A stretch of 64,000 nucleotides of DNA from Flavobacteriaceae bacterium (GTDB lineage Bacteria; Bacteroidota; Bacteroidia; Flavobacteriales; Flavobacteriaceae): contig JAQWFW010000010.1 in assembly GCA_029238515.1 (NCBI GenBank), forward strand, positions 25,231-89,230, written 5' to 3'. A model generated the notes under the pieces. It ran no database searches. It was not told the DNA's origin and was given only the letters and a program-made list of their open reading frames with translations. This document shows, in pieces, positions 18,140 to 27,961 of the stretch. The position numbers and the translations under genes are program-made. Position 1 is the stretch's first letter. Each line of letters opens with the position of its first letter.

Positions 18140-20644
18140 TTAAAATTCATCTCTAAAAAACAGCGCATTCATCAACAATTTATTAGTGCCGTACCAAAAT
18201 GCTCTAAAGTTGGTATTGTCTGTAAATCCAATAATTTTACCTTCCCCATGTTGCTCAACCTTAAAGGGTACGGTCCCTTTGATGAGTTCCAAATTTTCTT
18301 CTGAAATATAACCGCTCAACAAAGGGTTTTGTGTGTATTGAATAGGGTTGTTGTAACTATTTTTATCGGGTTTTATAAAAATTGTGGTGTTGCGAAACAA
18401 TGCTAATTTTTCGCTGTTATATCCAAAATTTATGGGATGAGAGCGGTCAATTGATGCTTCAAAAATGGCTCCACCAATACCCTGAGCTCCTCTAAATTTT
18501 GATCGGTCCTCAAAACGTATATTTTTGGCTTCTAAAGTTTGGGATTTAAGTTCCATTGAAAACAATTTATTTTTTTTGAGCCATTTCAAAGCATTTTGGT
18601 AGGCGACTAATGTACCGCCACGTTCTACCCATTTTTTGAGTTGCTCAGCAACTTTACTTTCTAAGCTATATGTATTTGGTAAAATAATACAGTTGTATCG
18701 GTTTAAATCGGTATAACTCAACGCAGAAGCATCTAATTTTGTAGTTAGGATATTGTAGCGTGTATCCATCAAGTGCCAAATTTCTCCCGCATCATAAGCA
18801 TCTATACCACGACCAACAATAAGCCCCACATTTGGTTTGGTAAGTGTTCTAAAATTATTGCTACCAAGATCAGGGCCTACCGAAACCCCAGTAGAAACAC
18901 CATAAATAGTAAGGTGGCTTTCTTGAGCTATTTTTTTTAAGATGTGTTCTATTTTTTCTGAAGAATATTTTTGATTTTGAACAGGAATTAGAATCCTTCC
19001 ATACCCAAAATCTTTAACTTCAGAGCGAAAAGGTTGCATGGCTACTTTTACGCGTATTTTTAGTTTCATCAAATGATTTAAGGCCTTTGGACTGTAATAA
19101 TCATTCCAAGGAATGAAGTATGCATAATTGCTTTTTTGTGTCAATTTCCCCTTTGGTAGAGTTGGACTAATCATTTTATCAGCATGTTTTATTTTGGCCT
19201 TGTCGTTGTAATCCAAATCGAATGCTAATGGCAAAGTCCATGCCGAAACATCATAAAATAAACTATCCTGAAACTTTGTACGCCGTTCAAACATTGCTTT
19301 GAGTAATCGACTATGTTTTTGTTGTTTCGGAACAATGTAGGAACTTGCTTTTTCAAATATTTTTCCATCAATAGCGATGTCATTTTTCAGGGTATGAATT
19401 TGGATTTGATGGCGATTTAAAATTTCTGCTAAATGAAATGCTTTAGCAGGGTCATTTTGATCGCCAAAAACATAAGCATCTTGCGCTTGTGATTTTACTT
19501 CATTACGTGCATTTTCGAAAAAATCAAACTGGTATTGAAGTAATTTTTCGCGCATGTTTACCGCTGCTTTTAATGTTGATAATCCAGCTGTGAGTTGATT
19601 TCTAATTGTGAACGGAAAAGTCAGAAGGCCATTGTCACTTTCTTGAATATGGCCACGTGAACTCGCTTGTTCAAACAAAATCCCAATACTTCCATTGATG
19701 TCTGGAAAGGTCGAGCCTTTACCATAATAAAAATCATCAAAATTCTCTTCAGAGTAATACAAAGAGCCCAACTGATCGAAGGCCTCTGCATGATAATTGC
19801 CAATTTCTTTGGTGAGTTGTTGGTTTAATTTTGGAGTCAGAGGATGTGTTCTGGATGGAATACCAGGTTGAAAGAAAAAACTAGAATTGGTACCCATTTC
19901 GTGGTGATCGGTCAGAATATTGGGCATCCATTTGTGAAATGTCTCAATACGTGCTCTGGACTCTGGTAATTGTACTGGGAGCCAGTCTCGATTCATATCA
20001 AACCAGTAATGATTTGTGCGTCCGCCTGGCCAATCCTCTTGGTATTCACGATCGTTAGGGTCGGGGTTGAGGTTGATATTTTTATTGGTATTCGCCCAAT
20101 GTGCAAAGCGTTGAAGTCCATCGGGGTTCATTGATGGATCAAATAATATAATAGTATTTTTTAGTAGGTTTTTGACTTCATTTGATTCTGAGGCAGCCAA
20201 GTGATAGGCAAGCAATAGCGCTGCATTGGAGCCACTGGCCTCATTGCCATGAATTGAAAACCCCTGGTATACTACCACAGGTCTGTTTTCTATTCCTAAT
20301 CGATCGTTTCCATCAGTAGCTTGTACGTGTGCTTTCCTAATTGTTTCTAATTGTTGATGATTTTCTGGACTTGTGATGGTCAATAATATTAGTGGACGCC
20401 CCTCAAAAGTTGTCCCTCTATTTTCGAGTCTTATCCGATCAGAGGTTTTGGCCAATGTTTGCATATAATACAGCAATTTGTCGTGCGTGATGTGCCACTG
20501 CCCAACTTGATGACCAATAATCGATTTTGGTGTGGGAATTTTAGTACTGTATTGTGTACTGTTTGGTAAATAATATTCTAGATCAGGGGTGGATTGTGCA
20601 GCAATGAATATTGGTATCCACAGTAAAAAAAGGCGTAATTTCAT
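18140..20644 (-). CDS. Secreted M14 zinc carboxypeptidase with C-terminal glutaminase-like region
   Basis: An 834-residue exported protein (signal peptide MKLRLFLLWIPIFIAAQS). The M14 domain occupies about residues 45-370: the zinc ligands are in FSIHGNEASG and TDHHEMGT, and the catalytic glutamate is probably in IGILFEQASSRG. A linker leads to a region at about 580-720 (IVGRGIDAYDAGEIW, NCIILPN, LKKWVERGGTLVAY) that looks like a class I glutamine-amidotransferase fold without an obvious catalytic cysteine. This architecture is widespread in Bacteroidetes. It probably trims peptides in the periplasm or outside the cell. Confidence 0.88.
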   Translation of the reverse strand: MKLRLFLLWIPIFIAAQSTPDLEYYLPNSTQYSTKIPTPKSIIGHQVGQWHITHDKLLYYMQTLAKTSDRIRLENRGTTFEGRPLILLTITSPENHQQLETIRKAHVQATDGNDRLGIENRPVVVYQGFSIHGNEASGSNAALLLAYHLAASESNEVKNLLKNTIILFDPSMNPDGLQRFAHWANTNKNINLNPDPNDREYQEDWPGGRTNHYWFDMNRDWLPVQLPESRARIETFHKWMPNILTDHHEMGTNSSFFFQPGIPSRTHPLTPKLNQQLTKEIGNYHAEAFDQLGSLYYSEENFDDFYYGKGSTFPDINGSIGILFEQASSRGHIQESDNGLLTFPFTIRNQLTAGLSTLKAAVNMREKLLQYQFDFFENARNEVKSQAQDAYVFGDQNDPAKAFHLAEILNRHQIQIHTLKNDIAIDGKIFEKASSYIVPKQQKHSRLLKAMFERRTKFQDSLFYDVSAWTLPLAFDLDYNDKAKIKHADKMISPTLPKGKLTQKSNYAYFIPWNDYYSPKALNHLMKLKIRVKVAMQPFRSEVKDFGYGRILIPVQNQKYSSEKIEHILKKIAQESHLTIYGVSTGVSVGPDLGSNNFRTLTKPNVGLIVGRGIDAYDAGEIWHLMDTRYNILTTKLDASALSYTDLNRYNCIILPNTYSLESKVAEQLKKWVERGGTLVAYQNALKWLKKNKLFSMELKSQTLEAKNIRFEDRSKFRGAQGIGGAIFEASIDRSHPINFGYNSEKLALFRNTTIFIKPDKNSYNNPIQYTQNPLLSGYISEENLELIKGTVPFKVEQHGEGKIIGFTDNTNFRAFWYGTNKLLMNALFFRDEF

Positions 20645-20668
20645 GATAAAAAATTTACTATAAATATA

Positions 20669-20695
20669 AAAAAACCGCCTTTAATAAGACGGTTT
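20669..20695 (-). terminator. Intrinsic terminator after the DUF3276 gene
   Basis: Read on the minus strand, AAACCGTC and GGCGGTTT form an 8-bp stem (one G-U) followed by a run of T. It lies between the DUF3276 stop and the M14 peptidase start. Confidence 0.75.
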
Positions 20696-20719
20696 GTATT
20701 GTTGTATGTGATTTAAAAT

Positions 20720-21079
20720 CTAAATATCATCAAAATTTAAATCAGTAAATTCTCCCTCTGATGTACTTTCAACTTCTTGATTTTCGACATCTGAAGGGGT
20801 TTGGTTAGGGGTATAATCACTGATTATTTCTTCACCTTTTTCACCGATAATAAAGTTTGTAGTTTCTTCTAGAATAGATTTAAATTCATTGAAATCTTCT
20901 TTATAAAGGTAGATTTTATGTTTTTTGAAATGAAATGAGCCATCATCATTTGTGAATTTTTTACTTTCTGTGATGGTTAGGTAGTAGTCTCCAGCTTTGG
21001 TGGACTTGACATCAAAAAAATAGGTTCTTCGTCCTGCACGTAGTGCTTTAGAAAAGATATCTTGTTCTCTTTCGCTCAT
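20720..21079 (-). CDS. PUR-alpha-like nucleic-acid-binding protein (DUF3276)
   Basis: A 119-residue protein of the bacterial PUR-alpha-like family. A single PUR repeat (SKALRAGRRTYFFDVKSTKAGDYYLTITESK ... HKIYLYKEDFNEFKSIL) is followed by an acidic, probably disordered tail from residue 85. Relatives bind single-stranded nucleic acid and form dimers, but their cellular role is not established. It is a single-gene unit with its own terminator. Confidence 0.9.
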   Translation of the reverse strand: MSEREQDIFSKALRAGRRTYFFDVKSTKAGDYYLTITESKKFTNDDGSFHFKKHKIYLYKEDFNEFKSILEETTNFIIGEKGEEIISDYTPNQTPSDVENQEVESTSEGEFTDLNFDDI

Positions 21080-21183
21080 AATGAAAGGTTTTTACGCAAT
21101 TTAAACTTAACCAAAAGTCTAAAAAATATATGAAGTCGCCAACTTTTTTAAACTATTATTTGAAGTATTTTGTTCAGGAAAAG

Positions 21184-22938
21184 TTAGTGTGACGCTTCTT
21201 GAAGTTGCTTTTCGTATAGCGCTTTATAATATCCATTTTTGCTAATGAGCTGATTATGTGTACCTTCTTGCACAATTTCACCCTCTTCCAACACAATGAT
21301 GTGGTCGGCATTTTTTGCCGAAGAAATTCTGTGACTAACAATAATTGTGGTCGTATTTTTAGTAATTTTTTTCAAATTATTTAAAATTTGCTCCTCAGTT
21401 TCGGTATCTACTGCCGATAGACAATCGTCTAAAAGTAATATTTGAGGAGACTTTATGAATGCTCTTGCTATGGAAACGCGTTGTTTTTGCCCTCCAGAAA
21501 GTGTGATCCCACGTTCTCCTAAAATAGTTTCGTAGCCCTCGGAAAAATTAATGATATTTTCGTGGACAACCGCATGTTTTGCTGCTTCAATCACTTCTTG
21601 TTGGCTAGCATCATTTTTCCCAAATTTGATATTATTGTTCAAAGTATCAGAGAACAAAAAGGGGTCTTGTGGCACATATCCAATACTCGCGCGTAGACTG
21701 TGAAGATTTACATCTTCAATAGGAATGTCATCTATTTTTATTTGTCCACTGCTGCTATTGTACATTCTTCCAATCAGTTCCAAAACAGTAGTTTTTCCAC
21801 AGCCAGTTTTTCCAATAATGGCCAAAGTTTTGCCTTGTTCTATCGTGAAACTTATTCCTTTCAAGGCCTCAATATTGGTATCTATATATGTAAAGCGGAC
21901 ATTTTCAAAAGCAATCTTACCTTTTATTTTATTGGAGTCTTTTTGTGTATTGTAAACAGTTGGTTTTTGTTTTAAAAATGCATTGATACGTTTTTGAGAA
22001 GCTTCAGCTTGTTGTACCAACGATGTAACCCAGCCAACAGATGCTACAGGCCATGTCAGCATATTGACATAAATTATGAATTCTGCAATTGTACCTAACT
22101 CTTTTATCTCTCCGTCAATGTATTGCTGCCCACCAATATAGATGACCAATAAGTTGCTAGTACCAATCAATAAAAGCATTAGAGGAAAAAAGAAGGCCTG
22201 AGTTTTCGTTAAATTCAAACGCTTTTTACGTTGATCGTTGGATAAATCTGCAAAATTTTCTTCCGTTTCATCTTCCAATGCATATGCTTTTGTAATCTTG
22301 ATTCCACTAAAAATCTCCTGTGTAGTAGAGGTCAGTATAGAAAGTTGCTCTTGTACAATGGTACTTCGAGTATGTATAAACTTGCTTAGAAAATAGATCG
22401 ATAAGGAAAGAACAGGCAACGGGATGATGGTGTAAAGTGTAAGTGAGGGTGCTTTACTGTACATATAAGCAAGAGCTACAACAAATAGTGTAATCATGTT
22501 TATGGTATACATTAGCGCAGGGCCAACATACATGCGCACTTTTCCAACGTCTTCCGAAATACGATTGATGAGGTCTCCTGTTCGGTTTTGCTTATAAAAA
22601 GGCAAACACAAACGTTGATAGTGAGCGTAAATTTCGTTTTTCAAATCAAACTCGATGTATCTTGATACATTGATGAGCGTTTGCCGCATCAAAAACGTAA
22701 AAAATCCAGTAGCAATTGCTGCACCTAAAATCAAAAGGATTTTTAGCCCAATTGCTTTTTTGAAAAGCGCTTCATCGATGGGTGTTGATAGTTGTTCTGT
22801 AACCAAGGTAACGACATCGCCAATAAGTCGCGGAGTGAATAATGAAAAAATCTTTGCACAGGCCACAATAATAATTCCAAGAACAACTCTGTACTTGTAT
22901 TTGACAAAATATTTATTGAGGTAACGAAGTTCTTTCAT
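21184..22938 (-). CDS. ABC exporter, fused permease-ATPase (ABCB type)
   Basis: A 584-residue half-transporter. Six transmembrane segments fill about residues 15-310, and the ATPase domain has GKTGCGKT (Walker A), VPQDPFLF (Q-loop), TLSGGQKQR (signature), ILLLDDCLSAVD (Walker B) and VSHR (H-loop). It probably works as a homodimer exporting a lipid, peptide or drug-like compound from the cytoplasm. The ORF track starts at 22950, but a -7 box (22953-22960) touches that codon, so the next ATG (22938, MKELRYLNKYF) is preferred. Confidence 0.92.
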   Translation of the reverse strand: MKELRYLNKYFVKYKYRVVLGIIIVACAKIFSLFTPRLIGDVVTLVTEQLSTPIDEALFKKAIGLKILLILGAAIATGFFTFLMRQTLINVSRYIEFDLKNEIYAHYQRLCLPFYKQNRTGDLINRISEDVGKVRMYVGPALMYTINMITLFVVALAYMYSKAPSLTLYTIIPLPVLSLSIYFLSKFIHTRSTIVQEQLSILTSTTQEIFSGIKITKAYALEDETEENFADLSNDQRKKRLNLTKTQAFFFPLMLLLIGTSNLLVIYIGGQQYIDGEIKELGTIAEFIIYVNMLTWPVASVGWVTSLVQQAEASQKRINAFLKQKPTVYNTQKDSNKIKGKIAFENVRFTYIDTNIEALKGISFTIEQGKTLAIIGKTGCGKTTVLELIGRMYNSSSGQIKIDDIPIEDVNLHSLRASIGYVPQDPFLFSDTLNNNIKFGKNDASQQEVIEAAKHAVVHENIINFSEGYETILGERGITLSGGQKQRVSIARAFIKSPQILLLDDCLSAVDTETEEQILNNLKKITKNTTTIIVSHRISSAKNADHIIVLEEGEIVQEGTHNQLISKNGYYKALYEKQLQEASH

Positions 22939-22952
22939 AATTTGAATCAATG

Positions 22953-22960
22953 CAAAGATA
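22953..22960 (-). promoter_or_regulatory. -7 box (TATCTTTG) for the ABC exporter gene
   Basis: On the minus strand TATCTTTG matches TAnnTTTG exactly. A transcript would begin around 22947, downstream of the ORF-track ATG at 22950, which supports the start at 22938. No clear -33 TTTG is seen. Confidence 0.5.
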
Positions 22961-23027
22961 CTTCTTAGATTTTAGAAGATAAATGATAAAAAAACTAATT
23001 TTCAATTTTTTAAGACTAAAATAACAT

Positions 23028-23035
23028 TATTTTTG
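23028..23035 (+). promoter_or_regulatory. -7 box (TATTTTTG) upstream of nusB
   Basis: TATTTTTG matches the Bacteroidetes -7 consensus and would give a leader of about 50 nt before the nusB ATG. The -33 region is only T-rich. Confidence 0.45.
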
Positions 23036-23090
23036 CAAGGCAAATGCGAAAAATTTGCATTGTAATAATTATACATAAGTTCTTTAGATC

Positions 23091-24029
23091 ATGCTAAATA
23101 GAAGACATATTCGTGCAAAAGTGATGCAAATTCTTTATGCACAAAAGAGCAATACTTCGGAGAAAGCTCTATCTTCTCAATTGCAGCAAAATTTTGAGCA
23201 TATGTATTCGTTATACTTACTCTTGCTGTCGTTGTTGTTGAAACTTCGCGAACGTGCCGAAGACCATCAACAAAAAGCCAAACAAAAGTTCCGCCCTACA
23301 CATGAAGATGAACACCCCAACACGCGCTTTGTTCAAAATGCACTTTTGGTCCATCTAGCCGAAAGCACATCCTTAGCATCTAAATTAAAACATTACAATA
23401 TCGATTTTTGGGAACACGATGGAGAGTACGTAGAGTTGCTGTTCCAAGAGATGATGCAAAGTGAATTGTACAAGTTTTATATGAATACTTCTCAAACTTC
23501 ATTTAAAAAGGACACTGATTTTGTTGTTGAGTTATTTAAAGAAATTATAGCACCAAATGAAAAGCTGTATGATTATTTGGAAGACAAGAACCTTACTTGG
23601 ATCGACGATTTACCTGTTGTAAATACAGCTTTGGTGAAACTATTCAATAAATTCAGAGAGAATTCGCCAGAAACATATTTTACGCCTCTACTTTTTAAAG
23701 ATAAAGACGACGAAGGATTTGGGGTATTGTTGATGACCAAAACATTGAACAACGCAGAGAGGTTTAATGAAGAAATTATCTTGAACACAAAAAATTGGGA
23801 CAAAGACCGTATTGCCACCATTGATTTTGTACTGCTCCAAATGGCACTTTGTGAACTCCAAGAATTTCCAACCATTCCTGCCAAAGTCACCATAAACGAG
23901 TATATCGAATTGGCCAAAGAATATTCTACTCCAAAAAGTAATGTTTTTATCAATGGAGTTTTGGATAAAATTGTACGAGAATATAAAGAGAACAAAACCT
24001 TGAACAAGAAAGGGCGTGGGTTAATGTAA
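23091..24029 (+). CDS. nusB: Transcription antitermination protein NusB (long Bacteroidetes form)
   Basis: A 312-residue protein, about twice the length of the E. coli protein. The first residues (MLNRRHIRAKVMQILYAQ) and the C-terminal half (DRIATIDFVLLQMALCEL, KVTINEYIELAKEYSTPKSNVFINGVLDKI) match NusB. The long middle part is a Bacteroidetes extension. NusB joins NusE in the rRNA antitermination complex. It starts a run nusB-DUF1573-yajC. Confidence 0.93.
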   Translation: MLNRRHIRAKVMQILYAQKSNTSEKALSSQLQQNFEHMYSLYLLLLSLLLKLRERAEDHQQKAKQKFRPTHEDEHPNTRFVQNALLVHLAESTSLASKLKHYNIDFWEHDGEYVELLFQEMMQSELYKFYMNTSQTSFKKDTDFVVELFKEIIAPNEKLYDYLEDKNLTWIDDLPVVNTALVKLFNKFRENSPETYFTPLLFKDKDDEGFGVLLMTKTLNNAERFNEEIILNTKNWDKDRIATIDFVLLQMALCELQEFPTIPAKVTINEYIELAKEYSTPKSNVFINGVLDKIVREYKENKTLNKKGRGLM

Positions 24030-24086
24030 TTTTTATTAAATTTAACCCGTAAAAAAAATTAACTTTTAATCAATACATATTTACAC

Positions 24087-24572
24087 ATGAAAAAACTGTT
24101 TTTATGCTTCATTGCAACAGCACTTGTTTCTTTCACTTCTTGTAAAGAAAAAGCAACCGATAAAATAAACCAAGAAAATGTAGAGAAAGCTGCAGAACGC
24201 GATGCCCAAGACATTGTCTATCCTGTTCTTTCTTTTGATAAAACTTCTCATGATTTTGGGGAAATCCAAAATGGAACGCCAGTAGAGACTGTTTTTACAT
24301 ATACCAACTCAGGCCGTTCTCCACTTGTCGTTACAGACATAAAAAGTACCTGTGGGTGTACGGTTCCACAAGGGTGGAGTAGAGAACCCCTTGCACCTGG
24401 TGCATCGTCTCAATTTACGGTAAAGTTTAATGGAAAAGGAGCCAACAAAGTCTCTAAAACGATAACACTTACAACCAACACTGAAAAAGGAAGAGAACAG
24501 GTACGTATTTCGGCCTTTATCACGCCAGATCCGAATGCCGCACCAGTGGCAAAACCAACAACAAATCAATAG
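24087..24572 (+). CDS. DUF1573 lipoprotein
   Basis: A 161-residue protein with a lipoprotein signal peptide (MKKLFLCFIATALVSFTSC, lipidation cysteine near residue 19). A single DUF1573 immunoglobulin-like domain follows (FDKTSHDFGEIQNGTPVETVFTYTNSG, TSTCGCTVP-type turn). It is probably anchored to a membrane facing the periplasm. The function is unknown. The gene sits between nusB and yajC, which is a common Bacteroidetes order. Confidence 0.88.
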   Translation: MKKLFLCFIATALVSFTSCKEKATDKINQENVEKAAERDAQDIVYPVLSFDKTSHDFGEIQNGTPVETVFTYTNSGRSPLVVTDIKSTCGCTVPQGWSREPLAPGASSQFTVKFNGKGANKVSKTITLTTNTEKGREQVRISAFITPDPNAAPVAKPTTNQ

Positions 24573-24580
24573 ATATACAC

Positions 24581-24868
24581 ATGGAAGGTTTGAGTAACTT
24601 TATGCCCTTTATTTTAATGTTTGTGATTGTGTATTTTTTCATGATCGCACCACAAATGAAGCGAGCCAAAAAAGAAAAACGATTTGCAGCAGCCCTAAAA
24701 AAAGGAGATCGTATAATTACGAAATCAGGAATGCATGGCAAAGTCACAGAACTCAACGATAAAGATGCCTCTTGTGTGATTGAAACACTTGCCGGTAAAA
24801 TTAAATTTGACCGTTCTGCCATTTCTATGGAAATGACACAAAAACTAAGCGCTTCCAAAACGAAGTGA
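24581..24868 (+). CDS. yajC: Preprotein translocase accessory subunit YajC
   Basis: A 95-residue protein with one N-terminal transmembrane helix (FILMFVIVYFFMIAPQMKR) and a small cytoplasmic domain (KKGDRIITKSGMHGKVTEL). It is the YajC component associated with SecDF. It starts 8 nt after the DUF1573 gene and ends before a strong shared terminator. Confidence 0.93.
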   Translation: MEGLSNFMPFILMFVIVYFFMIAPQMKRAKKEKRFAAALKKGDRIITKSGMHGKVTELNDKDASCVIETLAGKIKFDRSAISMEMTQKLSASKTK

Positions 24869-24890
24869 TTTGGTCTTACTTTAAAAAAAA

Positions 24891-24918
24891 AAAGCTGCCA
24901 TATGGCAGCTTTTTTTAT
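24891..24918. terminator. Bidirectional terminator between yajC and pepT
   Basis: AAAGCTGCCATATGGCAGCTTT is a perfect 22-bp palindrome flanked by a run of A on the left and T on the right, so it can end both convergent genes. It directly abuts the pepT stop codon. Confidence 0.85.
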
Positions 24919-26156
24919 GCGTATCTTTTTTGAGTGAGTTCAGCAATTTCACAAATGACTTGAGTAGCGCTCAGTATACTTTCTAGCGGGACATATTCGT
25001 AGCGTCCATGAAAATTGTGGCCACCAGCAAAAATATTAGGACAAGGCAATCCCATGTAACTGAGTTGAGAACCATCTGTCCCCCCACGAATGGGTTTAAT
25101 CAAGGGATTGATATTTAAGTTTTTCATGGCTTGTTCGGCAATAGCTACAATATGCATTACAGGCGTTACCTTCTCTTTCATGTTGAAATATTGGTCTTTG
25201 AGTTCTACCTCAAAAGTGGCCTCATCGTATTTTCTATTGAATGCTTCAATAAGTTGTTTTACGTTGGTTTTTCGCGCCTCAAAAAGATCAAAATCGTGGT
25301 CGCGGATGATGTATTTTAATACGGTTTTTTCGATCTTTCCTTCAATGTGATGCAAGTGATAAAAGCCCTCATAGCCCTCTGTTTGTTCTGGGGTTTCGTT
25401 ATTTGGCAAGCTGTCTATAAATTTTTGTGCATAATACATCGAATTAACCATTTTCCCTTTGGCATAGCCCGGATGAACGATTTTTCCATGAATGGTAATT
25501 TCGGCACTGGCCGCATTGAAATTTTCGTACTCCAACTCACCAACCTGACTGCCGTCCATAGTGTAGGCCCATTGTGCCCCAAATTTTTTCACATCAAATT
25601 TATGCGCCCCTCTGCCTATTTCTTCGTCCGGAGTAAAGCCCACTTTAATGGGGCCATGTTTTATTTCTGGATGTTGAACAAGGTATTCCATAGCACTCAC
25701 GATTTCGCAAACGCCGGCTTTGTCGTCGGCACCAAGCAAGGTGGTACCGTCTGTGGTAATGAGTGTTTGCCCTTTATAAAGCAATAAATCTTCAAAATAA
25801 TTGGGCGACAAAATGATGTTTTCTTTTTCATTCAACACAATATCTTTTCCATCGTAGTGTTCAACAATTTGAGGCGAAACTTTAGCAGCAGTAAAATCTG
25901 GTGAGGTATCAAAATGTGAAATAAATCCAATGGCTGGAACATCGTGATCTACATTAGAAGGCAAGGTACCCATAACATAGGCATGTTCATCGATGGTTAC
26001 ATCTTCTAATCCAATGGTTTCGAGTTCTTTAGCAAGAAGTTTAGCCAATATCCATTGTTTTTCTGTACTTGGTGTGGTTTTAGAATTTGGGTCGCTTTCG
26101 GTGTCAATTTTAACGTAAGTTAAGAAGCGATCGAGGATTTTATTTCTATCTAACAT
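24915..26156 (-). CDS. pepT: Peptidase T (tripeptide aminopeptidase)
   Basis: A 413-residue M20B metallopeptidase of standard length. The metal-binding sites are in [21 protein letters not shown] and [11 protein letters not shown]; the lid domain lies around 210-320, and [19 protein letters not shown] is the C-terminal active-site stretch. It releases the N-terminal residue of tripeptides in the cytoplasm. It is convergent with yajC. Confidence 0.95.
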   Translation of the reverse strand: MLDRNKILDRFLTYVKIDTESDPNSKTTPSTEKQWILAKLLAKELETIGLEDVTIDEHAYVMGTLPSNVDHDVPAIGFISHFDTSPDFTAAKVSPQIVEHYDGKDIVLNEKENIILSPNYFEDLLLYKGQTLITTDGTTLLGADDKAGVCEIVSAMEYLVQHPEIKHGPIKVGFTPDEEIGRGAHKFDVKKFGAQWAYTMDGSQVGELEYENFNAASAEITIHGKIVHPGYAKGKMVNSMYYAQKFIDSLPNNETPEQTEGYEGFYHLHHIEGKIEKTVLKYIIRDHDFDLFEARKTNVKQLIEAFNRKYDEATFEVELKDQYFNMKEKVTPVMHIVAIAEQAMKNLNINPLIKPIRGGTDGSQLSYMGLPCPNIFAGGHNFHGRYEYVPLESILSATQVICEIAELTQKRYA

Positions 26157-26233
26157 CTGTCATAGGATTTCTTCAAAAATAATTAACCTATACAAACAAG
26201 ACAAATCTTATGCTTCTTTTGTTTTGAACCTTT

Positions 26234-26261
26234 TTTGTGTTCTCAAATTAATGTATTTTTG
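26234..26261 (+). promoter_or_regulatory. Promoter of pyrD
   Basis: TTTG at 26234-26237 and TATTTTTG at 26254-26261 are 16 nt apart, slightly short but otherwise matching the Bacteroidetes consensus. It predicts transcription from about 26267 and a very short leader before the ATG at 26278, which rules out the ORF-track start at 26224. Confidence 0.6.
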
Positions 26262-26277
26262 TGCTCAAATTATTGCC

Positions 26278-27321
26278 ATGTACAAATCAGTTATTCGTTC
26301 ACTTCTCTTTAAGTTTGACTCTGAAGCTGTACACTATTTTACGTTTCATATTATAAAATTATACTCAAAAATTCCTTTTGTTTCATCCCTTATTCGCAGT
26401 GCTTTTCAAGTGAAGAATCCAGTTTTGAAACGTGAATTGTTTGGATTAAAGTTCGATAATCCTGTAGGCCTTGCTGCTGGATTCGATAAAAATGCGGTTC
26501 TTTTTAATGAACTTTCCAATTTTGGATTTGGATTTATTGAAATTGGTACCGTAACCCCAAAAGCTCAAGAAGGGAATCCTAAAAAGCGTCTTTTTCGACT
26601 CAAAGACGATCAGGGTTTGGTCAACAGAATGGGGTTCAATAACGCTGGACTTGATGCCGTGATAAAACAACTGAAACGCAACAAAAAACGTCTTATTATT
26701 GGTGGTAATATTGGAAAAAATACAGAAACCCATCCCGAACAATACACAGATGATTATGCGGCATGTTTTATGGCATTGCATCCTTTTGTAGACTATTTTG
26801 TACTCAATGTAAGTTGCCCAAACGTAGGAAGTCATGCAAAATTGACCGATAAAGATTATTTAGAAGAGCTGATTACTGAAATGAAGCGTTTGAACACGAC
26901 TTTTGAAGTTCAAAAACCTATTTTACTTAAAATCGCACCAGATCTCAACAACAATCAGCTGGATGAAATTATACAACTCATTGATGACACCAAAATAGCG
27001 GGTGTTATTGCGTCCAACACCTCTACATCTCGAGATGGATTGATGACGTCCAGACAAAGATTGAATGCTATTGGCAATGGTGGCTTGAGTGGTCAACCCA
27101 TAAAAGCCAAAAGTACCGAAGTGATTCGTTATTTATCTGAGCAAAGCAATAAAGCATTTCCTATTATTGGAGTAGGTGGAATACACTCAGCAGAAGATGC
27201 TTTGGAAAAAATAGAAGCTGGCGCAGATTTGATTCAAATTTATACCGGATTTATTTATGAAGGTCCAGCACTTGTGAAACGCATCAACAAGGCACTCATC
27301 AAAAATGCTAAAGCAGTTTAA
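26278..27321 (+). CDS. pyrD: Dihydroorotate dehydrogenase (quinone), class 2
   Basis: A 347-residue class 2 enzyme. The N-terminal membrane-association helix pair ([21 protein letters not shown]...) is followed by the FMN barrel with [38 protein letters not shown] (catalytic serine region) and [12 protein letters not shown]. It oxidises dihydroorotate to orotate and passes electrons to quinone at the inner membrane in pyrimidine synthesis. The start is fixed by the promoter upstream and by homology. A LysE-type gene follows after 2 nt. Confidence 0.95.
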   Translation: MYKSVIRSLLFKFDSEAVHYFTFHIIKLYSKIPFVSSLIRSAFQVKNPVLKRELFGLKFDNPVGLAAGFDKNAVLFNELSNFGFGFIEIGTVTPKAQEGNPKKRLFRLKDDQGLVNRMGFNNAGLDAVIKQLKRNKKRLIIGGNIGKNTETHPEQYTDDYAACFMALHPFVDYFVLNVSCPNVGSHAKLTDKDYLEELITEMKRLNTTFEVQKPILLKIAPDLNNNQLDEIIQLIDDTKIAGVIASNTSTSRDGLMTSRQRLNAIGNGGLSGQPIKAKSTEVIRYLSEQSNKAFPIIGVGGIHSAEDALEKIEAGADLIQIYTGFIYEGPALVKRINKALIKNAKAV

Positions 27322-27323
27322 TT

Positions 27324-27944
27324 TTGAATACAGAAATCTTGATTTCTTTTGTGATCGTAACAGCGACTTTGGCTTTTTCACCAGGTCCAGATAATTTTTT
27401 TGTATTGATTCAAAGTGCTACACATGGCAAAAAATCTGGTATGGCTGTGATCTGTGGTTTGATGACGGGATGTTTGGTGCACACTTCACTTGTCGCTTTT
27501 GGACTCTCAAGCTTTATTCAAGCCAATGAAAGATTGTATTTACTGCTTAAATTTTTTGGTGCTGCCTACATGCTCTTTTTGGCTTATAAGGTTTATAAAT
27601 CTAACCAAGATCTTAATGAAATTTCATCTGAAGTAAACAAAAAAACACAAATTGAGTTGTTCAAACAAGGTTTTGTAATGAATGTGCTCAATCCAAAGGT
27701 GTCCGTTTTCTTTTTAGCTTTTTTTCCTGCGTTTTTGTTTAGTGAAACCTTGGGATTAGTCGAACAATTCTATGTACTTGGTTTTTTATTTATCCTTACC
27801 TCTTTTTCGGTATTTTCTTTATTTGTAATCTTATCTGGTTTTTTTTCGAAGTTATTTTTGAATTCACCAAAAAAAATGAAAACACTCAAGCGTTTACAAA
27901 TTGGTTTTTTTATTGGTATTGCAGTAGTGATTTTAAGAGGGTAA
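27324..27944 (+). CDS. LysE/RhtB-family exporter
   Basis: A 206-residue protein with about six transmembrane helices and the family signature FSPGPDNFFVLIQSATHGKKSG near the N-terminus. Such proteins export amino acids or derivatives; the substrate cannot be told. It starts at TTG, 2 nt after the pyrD stop, and no ATG could preserve the first helix, so translational coupling to pyrD is likely. Confidence 0.87.
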   Translation: MNTEILISFVIVTATLAFSPGPDNFFVLIQSATHGKKSGMAVICGLMTGCLVHTSLVAFGLSSFIQANERLYLLLKFFGAAYMLFLAYKVYKSNQDLNEISSEVNKKTQIELFKQGFVMNVLNPKVSVFFLAFFPAFLFSETLGLVEQFYVLGFLFILTSFSVFSLFVILSGFFSKLFLNSPKKMKTLKRLQIGFFIGIAVVILRG

Positions 27945-27961
27945 TATAAAACTAAGATTTT

